64,000 bases of DNA. It comes from Tulasnella sp. 424. Taxonomy: Eukaryota > Basidiomycota > Agaricomycetes > Cantharellales > Tulasnellaceae. The DNA lies in assembly GCA_019633425.1 (NCBI GenBank), contig WSUB01000085.1, positions 1 through 64,000 of the forward strand, given 5' to 3'. The position numbers and the translations under genes were made by a program. This document shows positions 10,197 through 22,177 of the stretch, piece after piece. Every line of letters begins with the position of its first letter. Positions within the stretch are counted from its first letter, which is position 1. The notes beneath the pieces are model-generated. The model made no database searches. It was not told the origin of the DNA and worked only from the letters and a program-made list of their open reading frames with translations.

Positions 10197-13100
10197 ATGA
10201 ATGGAGTCCGCAGGTTTCTTGGAGGAGGAGGAATATCCCTCGCTACTCGTTCCACCTCACCATCAGACCCGTCGTCGCCTCAACAGGAGTCCATGCCTGC
10301 AAATACCGCTATGATCATGTCGCCGACCTCTGCCTCGATGCCAGGAATGCCGAGAGGAGCACCGATGATGGGAGGGACGGGTCCAGCAGACTCTGATGGC
10401 AATTTTATACCTGGACACGGAGCTGGCTCGTCGTCGTCTTTTGTCTCCCCAACATCCCCCATGTCGCCGCCCGAGAGCCCTGGTACGACGACCAAAGCTC
10501 TCTTCTTCAGGAAAGAAGGACGCAGGCAGAACACGTTAACGTCTATGCGAAACTGGACCGACGACAATAACAACGATAACAACAACGACTCGGATCGGTC
10601 GCCGACGACTGGCAGGCCAGGTCCCTCATCATCAACGCACACCTCGCAACCGTCCTCAACCTCATTCTCATCTTCTCGCCCTCCGTTATCCTCCATCGCT
10701 ACTACCGCTACACGTTTTACCATCAACAACTCGGACCCACGCGCATCCCCAGCCGTGTCAGGAACAGGAACCAGTCTCACGTGGAGGAACGCACACTCGT
10801 CGGTTAATATGAAAGACGAGCTGTTGCTCAGCCTCTTGGCCAGTCAAGCCGTCGTGGACAGCAAAGACTCGGAGATCCTCAACGCAGAGGACGTCGAGGA
10901 GCTCAAAAGGGTGCGTGGGGTGGCTTTTGGGGGCCCTCCTTTTTTTTTCTATTCTTGCGTTTGTGGCACACGGTTCCCATTTTGCTGATACACAGTCCCT
11001 CTTCTTTTCCGGTTTTACCAATTCCCCCTTGACGACGTTCAATTCCTCGGCTAATTCGGGCACGCAACATCTTCCACCTCACTTGATAATCACCAACAGG
11101 AATATTCGTTGGTCGCTTCCCGGCTCTCGTCCGCCGCTCGGAAATTGTCCACCGAGACGAGGATAAGGGACGCTGCTATCAAGTTGCACAATTCGGCAGG
11201 GTCAGCAGCCAAGCCGGAGGACTTTGAGGCTCTTACCGCTTCAAATCGCAAGGTCGAAGCTGCGCAACAGGAACTCCAACGGCTCACGGACCGAGCGAAC
11301 GATATTTCCAGGAGGTTGTTGGAGCACCGTGCGGGCGTCCTCAGCTTTTCCGTCAAGACCTTGGAAAAGAAGAATGCTACATTAGCTGGTGGAGCACACC
11401 ATGCTGATACGGATTCGGAGAGCAGCCATGGAACCGGTTTCAGCAACGGAGAGATGAGTCCTGCATCTACGACGGCGACGTCGTTATCCATCGCTCCCAA
11501 GAAATTCGACGGAGCGCATTTCTTCGCTGGCCATGCGGATGCGATCACTCCTGGACCGAGCGTCAGCCCCGCGCGGGTGAAAGAGCTGGAAGAAAAGCTG
11601 AAGCAGGCCGACGCGGCTGTTGCGAGCATGAAGAAACGTCACACGGAGCTGATGCGGGATCTCGAGATCCTCGGGTTGGAGAAGACCGAGGTGGAGACCA
11701 ACATGACCTTGGAGTTGCAGACGGTCGAGGAGAGGGTAACCGAGCTGGAAGCAGAGGTGCAAAAAGTTCCGGAACTGGAAGCTCACGTTGGGGAGTTGGA
11801 AGACGCGAGGCGCGGGTGGGAGAAGGATAAGCGGGATTTGGAAGATCGGTTGATGATGTCAGAGCAGAGGGGGGTCGCCGCTGTGGCGGAAGCTACGGGC
11901 AGCCGGAACGCCGAGATGGAGGAAACGATGATCCAACTTCGCGCCGAGTTGATGGCCAAGGACTCGGAGAACAAGCGACTTCTGGAGGAGAAGCGCGCGA
12001 TCGAAGAGGAGAAGAACTCGTTGCGACAGTCCTTGACCGAACATCAAGCCGGTGCGACCCAGGAAGTGATCGTCGCTCGGGAAGCGCTGAGAGCGATGTG
12101 TCGCGCGAATCGGGTCGTCACTCCGTTGGGCGAGAACAGTCTGATATCGCTGATCGAGTCGTTGGAGGCCCATTTGTCGACGTTTGATCAGGCGAAGGAG
12201 CAGATGAGGGAGAGTAGGGACAGGTTGAACGCTGAACTGGAGGAGGCGAGGAGGGAAAGAGAAGAAGCGAGGAAGGAGGCGAGGGTCATGGAGACGAGGT
12301 TAAAGGTTAGTGGGTTTGGAATGTTGAAACTTGTGATAAATCGGTTCTAAGGAGGCCCACTCCCATAGGAACGGTCGGACTCTGTCGACTCGATGCGACA
12401 GACACCGTCGCCCCTTCAGCCCCTTGGGCCCCCGATTCGTCGTCCGTCTGGAGATGCCGCAACGGAATACGACCGAATCGTCGCGCTCCTCAAACCGATC
12501 TGGTCGATCATGCCATCTGTTTCCGCTCGTGCTTCCAAGTTGGGCTCTTCCTCTTCGGGTCGTATGACGCCAAGATCTCCCAAAGCTACAAACGGCAAAT
12601 CACCCGACTCTCCTGTGCTATCCCTCTCGGAACTGGACGTCCGGTCTCTCAAGGCTCTTTACGACCCCAGAGCCACGTACACTTCTCCAACGGTTTCGGG
12701 AGATTTCACGTTCGAGGACTTTGCAGCGCGCGTTCAGGCGTTGGTTCAAGATGATCGTGCGCTTGTTGAGCGGTTGATTCGGTTCGCTCAGGCGCATGAC
12801 CTGTTGAGGACCAATGCGGAGCGGGCGCAAAAGCTGGCTCAGGAGAGTAGTAAAGGACTGGAGACGTATCAGAATCAAGTCAAGACTCTTGAAGAGAGGA
12901 ATATGGAGTGGGCAACAAAGCAGACTGAAATGTGGGTCCTCCATCTTGAGGCTCTTGTTGCGAGGGTTTGTGGCTGACGAGACTTTGTTTAGGATGGATG
13001 AAATTCACGATCTTCATGCGACGATCGAGAGACTTGAGGAACAGAAACGCGCGTTGGAAGAACAAGCAGCCGAACAAGCCGAGACTTGCAAGCAACTCAA

Positions 13101-13383
13101 CGAAGCCAACGAGACGCTGAGTGCCAAGACGTTGACCCTCGCTGCTGAAGCGGCCGCCGCTGCCGGCGCCTCTGGTTCCGGTGGCGCTTCAGCGGATCAG
13201 ATCAAGAAGCTGGAGCAACAGCTCGTTGCCGCTCAGAAGGAGCTCGCGGACCTGAACGACTTGCTCGACCGAACGAGGATGGCCGAGTCGAACCAGCGGG
13301 TAGCCCTCCTAGACGAGCTGAACACGTTGCAGCAGGAGAATGGCAATCTGAGGAATCAGTTGAGGCAAAAGACGCTTCGTTGA
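10197..13383 (+). CDS. Uds1-domain protein (up-regulated during septation family)
   Basis: Four exons (10197-10910, 11100-12305, 12369-12931, 12993-13383) give about 957 aa; all joins are in frame. The first 200 residues are a disordered Ser/Pro/Asn-rich region. The Uds1 domain spans the first splice: DELLLSLLASQAVVDSKD, EDVEELKR | EYSLVASRLSSAARKLSTET, then RDAAIKL. Most of the remainder is coiled coil (heptads rich in Glu/Lys/Leu), broken by a Ser/Pro linker, and ends in a final coiled coil (LLDELNTLQQENGNLRNQLR). In fission yeast the founding member is induced during septation; related filamentous-fungal proteins are long coiled-coil proteins thought to act at septa or the cortex. Exact function here is inferred only from the domain. 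Confidence 0.85.
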
Positions 13384-14149
13384 GTTGGGCACATTTTTGT
13401 TTCTGTGACCTTTTGTTGCTTGGGGCGTTTCGTTCTCTTCTTCTCTTCGTTATCTTTTTGTTGCTTATCGTGGACTCTGCTTCTTTCTCAAAGCACAAAA
13501 ATTGGGGTCGTGTTTCTATCTATTAGCTTCCTTCCCACCTTTTTCGATTTGGTACTCTGTTATTTTATTTCTTTGTTGGGCTTGCAGCCTCTGTTTTCCG
13601 CTTTCCCTCTCTGCTCTTTTTTGGCAGACGCCCTTCAGTTGCATGCGCACATATTCCCCCTCTACCGTTTTTCAGATATATCCTTTGTCGTCCACTTTTG
13701 TATCCTTAAATGATTGCGACAACTTGCAATTGCAACCCCCGGCATTCTGCGGACTCGAGTGTGGCCAGCTTGTTCACGTGCCCCTCGATCGAAGCCTAAA
13801 GCTTGGATTCAAGGGGGGATATTTTGTTATTCCGCGCATCAGCGAGTGATTGCAACCATCTTTTTCTCATGCTTGGACGCTTCCGACGAGATTTTTGGTG
13901 TTCATGGGATTGCACAGGCCCTCGAATGCCGAATCGAGCCGGCCGGGGGGCAGCGAGTCTGCGCGGCCTTCAAACAGTTTGCGTCAGCACACCCCTCATT
14001 GAACCCTCACCGCAAATGTGTCCAAAGTAGAGTTTGAGTTCCCTTAGCCTCTCCGTTTCCACACACCCATCCTCAATCTTCCATCCCCCTCCCGCCACCA
14101 CCAGTCAACATTACAATCCTGATCGACTCAACTCGTTCGGGGTGAAGCA
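13384..14149. other. Intergenic, no gene recognised
   Basis: T- and CT-rich sequence follows the Uds1 stop (13400-13700, probable 3' UTR and terminator), then the upstream region of MDM34. No motif or repeat was identified. Confidence 0.4.
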
Positions 14150-16724
14150 ATGAGGTCAGCAAGCGCTTGCTCAAGGCCCTCGTTTCCGTCTTGACCCAAC
14201 GACTAATTTTTTTTACCTTCTTTACCGCTCTCAGCTTCCACTTCCACTGGCCGCACTTCTCCGACCAGTTCCATGCCGATGCGACTCAAATGCTCAATGC
14301 CGCCCTGAACAAGGGCAGCAAGCCGAGGATCATCGCTGACAAGATCGAGGTTGTCGAGTTGTCTATGGGCACTCAGGTGAATTGCTTTTTGGACCGGAGT
14401 AAGGGGAGGAGACCAGCCATGACGCCAGTACTAACGCCTCGGCCTGCCCCGTTCCCCTTGCCACTTTCTCTAGCCCCCAGAGCTCGAAATACGCGACATC
14501 GGCGAACTCACGACGGATCAGTTTCGAGGAATCTTTCGGCTAAGCTACGCTGGTGATGCACATATCGTCCTGAGTACCAAAGTCCAGGTGGGTAGGCCCT
14601 CCTAATGATGGTGGCACGCGCACCGCCGCATTGCGATTTCGGCGAGAAGAACGACTGACCACCCTCGATCGGAATTAGGCCAATCCCCTCAATCACAAGA
14701 AATCCGACATGGACGTTATGGGTTCCTCAAGAGGAATTCTTGCGGCACACCAACCATTAATCGTACCCATGCTCTTGCGACTCTCCAACTTTCGACTCAA
14801 CGCCTACGTCGTGCTCGTCGTCTCGAAGCAAAAAGGAATCACCCTCGTCTTCAAAACCGATCCTTTACAAAACGTCGACGTTAACAGCACCTTTGACTCC
14901 ATCACCGTCATCCAAAAGTTCATCCAAAAGGAGATAGAAGGACAGTTGCGGGAGATGTTCCGGGAGGATTTACCTGCCATCATACACAGACTCAGTCAAC
15001 GATGGACCGCGGGAAAGACCAAAGTCGAGGCTCCTTATCTGCACAAGAATCCTACGACGTTACCAAGGGACAAGGTCTATACGCCAAGTACCGACGCTGT
15101 CTCGCGACCTCCATCGGTGCATCCGAATTCGGCGGGAACTTCGGTTTCACCTGGTGTTGTTGGAGGTGCGGGGTACGCTTTTCCTTCTGTCGGCCTCCGA
15201 CCCGCATTCGTCCCACGACCCCTCTCGCTTTCTCTTTCTCAACTGCCTCACGCTCCTCGTTTGAGAGTACCCGCACCCAAATCGGCGTTGTCGAGGGTTT
15301 CGGAGCCGTTGCCCGCGCCAAAAGCTCAGTCGCCGGTGATTGAACGGACACCATCCTTCCCTGATTTAGAGAATTATGACCCTACGTATGGTCTGAGACC
15401 AGAGGGACTTCCTTCCAAGAGTAGCTACAGCGGTTTGGGGCGACTTTTCGCTCCTGCCAAAGGGCTCGCGGAGTTGGGAGACGTGACCGAGGAGCGATCG
15501 ACGGCTGGAGATGGCAATGGGGAGGAAGGCACGGAATACGATGTCGTTGAATGGGACGACACTGCTCCAGATTACTCTACGCATCCTCCATCGGTAGCAG
15601 AGGAGAGCGAGGTGGAGTACGAGACTTTGCCAGCAGTTGGAGGTGGAACCATCACTCGACCCCGCGTCGTCCACTCGCAGACAATGGGGGCTTCTGACAC
15701 TGTCAGTCGAACATCCCGGCCCGCGTCTACCGCTCGTTCTGCTCTCCCTACTCCTTCGACCTCTCGTCCACACTCTCATACACCTCGTAATGGAAGCCAC
15801 CCTCACCTCCACCTCAGTGTGCTGCAACGATTGGAGGACGATTCGTCTCCACCCGATCCGGTGACGACCTGGCGCGATCAACAGCTCCGCGAACAGCGTC
15901 AGCAACAGCTAGGGTCGTATAACCCATACTTCCCTGAAATGGGTGTGCCGGGGCCGTCCAAGTTGGGACCGGGTCGATCAGCCTCCTCCTATCAAGCCTC
16001 CGTCGGAGATCACCCTCACCCTCACCCTCGTATGGCAAGGCACCTCTCGCCAGCGATGTCTGAATCCCATCGGCATTCACGAAGGCAAAGCGGTACCTCG
16101 GACGTTCGCCTGTCATCTTCATCCTCATATACTCGCCTTTCACATAGCAGTGGCCGACCACCTACCGTGTCCACTCCGCCATCGTCGGATCGTCCTGGAC
16201 CTGACGACGAAGCCGGGTCGCCTATCATGAAAGATAAAGAACGTCAACGACGTCGTTCGTTATCTCCTTCCATCATTCAACCGTTTGACAGCTTCCACCA
16301 TTTCGGTTCTCCACCCCGACATGCGCCACCGTCCGAAACGAATCCAAAGATCGTCTTGCGTCCGCATGCGAACATGACCGTATCACATCTCTCGGCACTC
16401 AGTTCGTCGTATCATACCCTTTCGCCGTACACCCACTCGGTGGAACATTTTACAGTGCGGAGTATCCCACCAAAACCACAGACGCCGACTATCCTCGTTG
16501 CATCTCATGGGCTGGACAAGGGTAAAGCGCCGGTCCGGGCTCGGAGGAAGCGAATGATTCGTTTAGGGACGAAGAAAGAAGCTGCTCCCGTCGAGTCATC
16601 CCGTCGGCCTTCACCAGATATCGCGCCCTCCGAGTTCTCAGATGAGGTAGACCATTATTTCAAACCCGGGGACGATTCCCCTGTTGGATTGAGGCAACGT
16701 TTCCCCTATGAGCAAGTAACGTGA
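14150..16724 (+). CDS. MDM34: Mdm34, ERMES complex subunit
   Basis: Exons 14150-14154, 14235-14376, 14474-14587 and 14679-16724 give about 768 aa. The first exon is only five bases (ATGAG); splicing completes Ser2, giving M-S-F-H-F-H-W-P, the invariant start of Mdm34. The SMP-type lipid-binding domain occupies roughly residues 1-200, with [50 protein letters not shown] and the C-terminal part of the domain around [12 protein letters not shown]. The rest is a long disordered Ser/Pro/His-rich tail. Mdm34 joins Mmm1, Mdm10 and Mdm12 in the ER-mitochondria encounter structure, moving phospholipids between the two membranes; Mdm34 sits on the mitochondrial side. Confidence 0.95.
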
Positions 16725-16924
16725 TGTATACAAATCCCCTACCGCTGCCTTCTCTCTTTCACCTTACATCTCTTTCTCTTCGTTCTCGATTTATCTTATT
16801 CGCCCTATTTTCTATGTTCGAGTAGTTCAGTACTGTCACCCCCCTTCGTGCCGTTCGTTGCTACGTATAATGGTTTGAATGACATGCATGATCGTGTTAG
16901 ACTTTTAATTCTGCGAGATACGTG

Positions 16925-19900
16925 TTACATTTGCCAAGGCGCCATTGGGGATGGCTGGAGTAAAAGCGGAGGAGCGCTTTGGAAGTCCTATACGACACGA
17001 CCGGTAAGGGTTTTGCTACAGAACGGGGCGTTTAAGTAGAATGAATAAACTTACATCAACATGCATGCTTGGTGGGCGAGACGTGTTCATGTTGGGGCTT
17101 GTTCGCTGGTTTCGGAAATCGTTGTTGGAGTAGGTCTTGGTCAGGCTCGTCACTTTGGTTGTCGGGGAGCGAAGCACGGTGAAAGGCGACAGGGCAGCTA
17201 GCGCAAGACTTATCAATTGTATAACGATGGAAAACTAATCAGCAGCTGCTTACCCATTCCGAGGAACGTCGGGGGCGTGGAAGGTTGAGGCGGCGTCACA
17301 GGTCGGCTGCATTCCGGGTTCAAAGCGCCTTCGAGAGTCTTGAAAGAGGTCGAGATTTCGTCCTTCCAGGATATCGGAGGGTTCAGTTGATGGGGTTGGT
17401 AGTTGGACCATTGAAGCTCGGGCTTGAACCTTGTAATCGAGGGAGACTCGGTTGACATCGCGCTCCCAGTGATCTCCGCCAGTCGCTGGAAAGCAGCTTC
17501 TGAAAGCCCGTCAAAGCCAATGAGGGTCGCATCTTGTTCCATTCCCTCTATGTCTTCTCGCTGTTGCCCCTGCTTGTGTCTCTTGATTACAAGGTCGAGG
17601 ATCTCGGTCAGCGACTCTGCCGCGTCGGAAACGCTGCCCCATAGTTTTGCCGAGTCGTCGGAGGACAGGAAGGCGAGTGAGTGGCCGACTTCAAGGGAAA
17701 GATGAGCGTTCGCATCGATGAATATGTTTTCATCTTGGGACTCCTTGGGTTGCAGTAAGCCGAGGCACGTAGGGAGAATATCGGAGGCGGTGAAGGGATT
17801 GGGTTGCACCCGCAATGATCGAAGGAGCACGAAGACGAGGGTGATGGACATTGATGGCCGACGATACTTCGCTAAGTCGGAGGATGTCAACGTGCGGGCT
17901 ACTTGGAACATGGCGTGACTTGAGACGTCCTGGTCCAACATTGTTCGAAAGCATTCCTCTAGAGTCGAGCTTCCCTGTCGGTCGCCCACCAGATAGTCGA
18001 GGACATCCCGCTTCGCATCCGTCTCGAGCAGGAATGACAGGTAGCAGAAGTGCTTGTCGACTGAGTGTCGCAGCAAGGCTGCTCGGACGGTTTGCTCCTC
18101 CGTAATGGCTCCAGCCAGCTCGGCGAGTTGGTGAAGATGTCCGACGACCGTTTCCGCTTCGTGCTGAATTAACCACTCTCCCAACCCACTCCGTCCGTTG
18201 TCTAAATCCATCAAACGTGCTACCAAGCTCGCTTGTTTGGTTGGGTCCAACGCGACTAGGAACGTGTCAAGTTGTGGAGTAACCTCCATGAGATCGGTGA
18301 GCAGCCTCAGCTCGTCAGACTCCCCGATGGCATCTTTGACGAAGTCGAGAAGAAGGTCGTGAGTGGCTTCGGCGGCCGATGGAAGTTTGAGGATATTATC
18401 ATCCAAGTGTAAACCGCCATCTAGAATGGGCTTGAAAAAGGTGGAAGATGTTGAGAGTCCTTTTTGTCCGGCGGCTGAAGTGTACATTTTCTCCAGCAGG
18501 CTGAGGGAGGCATCCCGCGAATCCTTTGCTGTTTCAACTACCTGCCAATCGCCTTGACTTCGTTGGAAAACCTCTGCGGAGGCTACGTACAAGTTTGAGG
18601 CAAGGATGGCGACTTGTCGGACAGCTCGCGACGTCACGGGGACACTTGATCTTAGAATGGAGATAAGGTGTATTGTTTCCGTCGCTAAGCCGAATAGATT
18701 TTGAAGGGCCTGCGGTGATGGTTCGTCCGACCCTTGGTGTTCTAGTCGCTCCTTCAGGGTATCGCAGATTTTGGCGGAAACGTCAAGCAGACCGAAAACC
18801 ATCGGTTGCCCGAGGACCGCTTGCGCCTCGTGAAGTACCGCAACGGCGTCCTCCGAGGTTTCGTCGCTGAGCACTGGACCGAGCCTCCCTATCGAAGACC
18901 TCAGACTAAGAACCGTTCCATAACCGAGTGTCGGTGAAGTGGCAGCGGAACCCAACAATCGCAGAGCGGTATTAAAGTCAAACTGCTCCGGTGCTCCGAT
19001 ACTCTGCGGGAGCCCCAACAGGATGGGGACGCCGGAATCGCCAACAGAAGCCAGAGCAGCCGGGCAGTGGTGGACTATGCCTTGAAGAATTTGTCCCGCA
19101 AGCAACCGCACACGAGGCTCGGGAGAGCTGTGGACTCGTGATAGAGCGCTGACGGCGTGACTAACCACGGCCTGGTATAAGTACAACGCCTAGAAGAGTC
19201 CATGGTTGAAATCTGCAGGCTCGTCTAACGGGTCGATAAACACTTACCAAGGCAATGCTTTCGTCCATTTGCCAAAGCCGAGCGATTAGGAGACCTTGAT
19301 ATGTCGTGTTGGAGTCGCCTGTATCGGAGGTCCACGCGATCACCGAAAAGAGCGCTACCGCCGCTACGATGACCTTGGCGTCTTTGATGCTTATTTGTTT
19401 ATCTATCTCTGCCTGAAGTTCGGTTAAGTCGACGTCTATGGATTAGCGAAGGGTGGACCTACGTCTACAAGGAGAGCTCCAAGCTCTGTTGCGGCCTCCA
19501 ATACCAACTCATCGTCAGGGTTCTCAGCTTGAAGCAGCTCCTCGATGACGGGTAAGGGCTCCAATGCTATCGAGTGATCAACCCCGTTTCCGTTCATCCT
19601 CACATCTTGGTCTTGGTGGCCCAGACATTTTGGAATAATCGCCGCAACTGTCACTTGGGTGTCAGGTGTGCGGCGAAGGAGGGCTTGCGCGATGGCCAAG
19701 GGATTGGGAATAGCAAGAGGGTCTACGGCTTCGGGTAGTCGAGTCGATCGAGAAGGAATAGTCGTCTGCCCTTGGGTCGGAGGTTCCTCGAGCTTGGATC
19801 CGGCCAGTGGCGTCCCGTAAATCGCGACGCTCATTCGCTGAAACTCTCCTTGAAAGATCAACAGCCTAGTCGAAACCTGAAATCAGTGAGGCCAAGGAGA

Positions 19901-20300
19901 CATGCATCTATATAAGAATAAAGCTGGTACCTGAGGCCCCATTCCTACAACGTGGTCTACTAGTTCGCCGTCGAAACGCAGTGAAGCGGACGCGAGGGTG
20001 TTCGCTGGCCCCTTCACTTGAGCGCTAGCCTCCCCTCCAGACGACTGGGTATTCATGAACATCCTAATCGAAAATGATTCGGGGACCGTTTCACTTAGAA
20101 AACAAACTCCTTAAATTAGCGAATGAATGCCTGTTTTGCAAATATGGTGCATACCCAACTGCTTGCGATTCACGAAGAAACGGCGAGACTCCATGAGGGA
20201 CGATTTGAATCGAGTCAATGCACACCGCGGACTTAAACCGTATAGCAACGAGATTAGACTGCCCTTGGGGGACGAGAGCTGGGGCCCATAGTAGCAGCAT
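16925..20300 (-). CDS. Virilizer-like protein, putative m6A methyltransferase complex subunit
   Basis: Seven exons on the minus strand: 20300-20155, 20093-19931, 19876-19459, 19435-19248, 19189-17254, 17197-17055 and 16987-16925, all phases agreeing, 1018 aa. The N-terminus has the pattern of the Virilizer N-terminal domain (VIR_N): VPQGQSNLVAIRFKSAVCI, then SIQIVPHGVSPF, RLLIFQGEFQRMSVAIYG. A long alpha-helical repeat-like body follows. The C-terminus carries NTSRPPSMHVDDF, which I recall from basidiomycete relatives. In animals and plants Virilizer scaffolds the METTL3/METTL14 RNA N6-adenosine methylation complex. One intron (19436-19458) would be only 23 nt. The family call rests on the N-terminal domain and on overall shape. 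Confidence 0.78.
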
Positions 20301-20430
20301 TTTGTTGGTGGTGGCTAATCGCGCGTTCGAGACCGCTGTGGCGTTCCTCCCACGTTCACGTCATAATTTCAACCAAGACACGACCACTTGCTACGAATAT
20401 CGCTTTGTACTATAATTTCGCTCTCTCGCC
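20301..20430. promoter_or_regulatory. Shared divergent promoter, Virilizer-like / syntaxin-18
   Basis: Only 130 bp separate the two start codons (20300 minus, 20431 plus), so the genes must share a short bidirectional promoter. No clear TATA element on either strand; both genes look like housekeeping genes. Confidence 0.55.
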
Positions 20431-21706
20431 ATGGTGTACGTCGACCGAACTCAAGAATTCCGACTAATCTGCAGCCAGCACCCTCCAGCAAAGCGAAGAA
20501 AGGTGTCAAAGCATGACGGTCCCACCGCTGAGGAGGTCGCAGCGAAGGCATACGTTGCGGAAGGCAACAATATCGTAAGCCTTGGATGGGGCCTCTATAC
20601 TGCATAATCCATCGCTAAACATGCATCATTCACTTAGCTAAAGCACATCAACACCCTCAATAGCCTGCTCCAAAGCGTGCGGCGGCCATACTTAAACGTG
20701 GACGCTCAGCCTTCCTACGCCAGACAGGCAAAGGATATCGACCTCTCCGCCGTTCTCTCTGGTCGAACAGATGCATTCGCCGGCATCAAATCTCTTACGA
20801 ATGAAGAGCGGGATCAAATAGACCTCCAAGCTCGAATGATTTTGGGCAAATGCGCGGACAGAGTGAAGGAAATGGAATTGCATGAGAAACGTACGCAACT
20901 TACCTCGGGACCCGCATTCATTCTCTGAGGTGTGGATTCTACTCTTTACAGGAAGACAAGCTACTGCTGCCGCCCAAGCGAACCCGCTCGCTCGGCTGTT
21001 ACCTGCACGCCTTCTGGGTGGCGACACTGCCGCAGCGGATTTCGTTGCCGCCCACCGAACAAACATTACCTGGTACATTACGCGCCGGCTTGCGGACGCT
21101 GGCGAAACTCAGAAGGCGATGCAGGAAGAACGGATAAAACGCCAGTCGGAACGGGCGAAGACGTTGGGCTCATCCGCTGCCATGTATGAAGCGGACATGC
21201 TCAAGAACGCGACAGCGCGGCGAAGTTCATGGGGAATGGGCATGGCATCTTCGCCGCCTTCTGGTCTAGCCTCCGCGATCACTGGTTCCTTCATGGGACG
21301 ACGTGGAACGATGTCCCCTGTGCAAAGGCCGACTTCACCCCCTGTGTACGAAGATTCGGACGAAGAGGAAGACCTGGAACTCACCCCTGGACAAATTCTT
21401 CAATTCGAGCAAGAGAACGCCGAAATCCTGCGCTCAGTGGAGAACACATTGGCAGCGGTGAAGCTGGCGGAGTCGCGGTTGCTCGACATATCAGCACTGC
21501 AGACAGAGTTGATCGTCCAGCTGACACGTCAGAGCGAGATGGTGGATCAACTGTACGACGAGGCCATCACGAGTCAAGGAGAAGTCGAGAAAGGCCACGT
21601 TCAGCTTAAGCAAGCAAGGGAACGAGCGAAGGAGTCTCGGAAGTGGCTTCTGGTGTTCATCCTTGGCGCAACAGCCGCAATGCTATTCCTCCATTGGTAC
21701 GATTGA
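20431..21706 (+). CDS. Syntaxin-18 / Ufe1, ER t-SNARE
   Basis: Three exons (20431-20574, 20638-20890, 20952-21706) give 383 aa. The N-terminal syntaxin-18 domain is seen in DRTQEFR, then KSLTNEERDQIDLQARMIL, matching the TDTERDQIDQDAQ stretch of human syntaxin 18. An acidic patch (DSDEEEDLEL) precedes the SNARE motif, which starts at LTPGQILQFEQENAEIL and runs about 60 residues with regular heptads. A C-terminal tail anchor (WLLVFILGATAAMLFL) ends in HWYD, equivalent to DWYDS in the human protein. It acts as the ER acceptor SNARE for retrograde Golgi-to-ER COPI vesicles. Confidence 0.9.
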
Positions 21707-22177
21707 CGCGTACCTTTACGTTATTTCGGGATTCTTGCGGTATGTGAGTACTAAAATTAGACGTTGTTTCTGCCATGCGTAAACTCACCTTTAGCCTTTC
21801 TAGTTTTTCCCTGAACGGACTACTCCTGGTTCTTTGATTCAGCCATGCCTTCTGTCGTCCATTATCGCACATCATTCTAGCTTATTTACTGATATCTATG
21901 CATGGTCCGAGCTCGTATTGGCCGCAACGCCGAGTCCCAATACCCGGACGGAGCTGGCATGCTTGGGTCTATACAATAGACCAACTTAGTCGAACCGACG
22001 TCAGACCACGCGCCGCCCCAGCTGATTTGTGTTCCTTTGTCATCGGTCCGACTTGCCTTCGAGCAGGATATTGTCTTGTTCCTTTCTTAGCCCGCCGGCG
22101 CCCCATTGTCGTAAGTGAGTTCGGCTTCTTAATGAAAGGCGGATAATGGCGGGAAGCTGCGGTGGCGGCTGGTTAAC
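21707..22177. other. Intergenic, no gene recognised
   Basis: Downstream of syntaxin-18 and upstream of the decayed R1 copy. Nothing recognisable. Confidence 0.4.
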
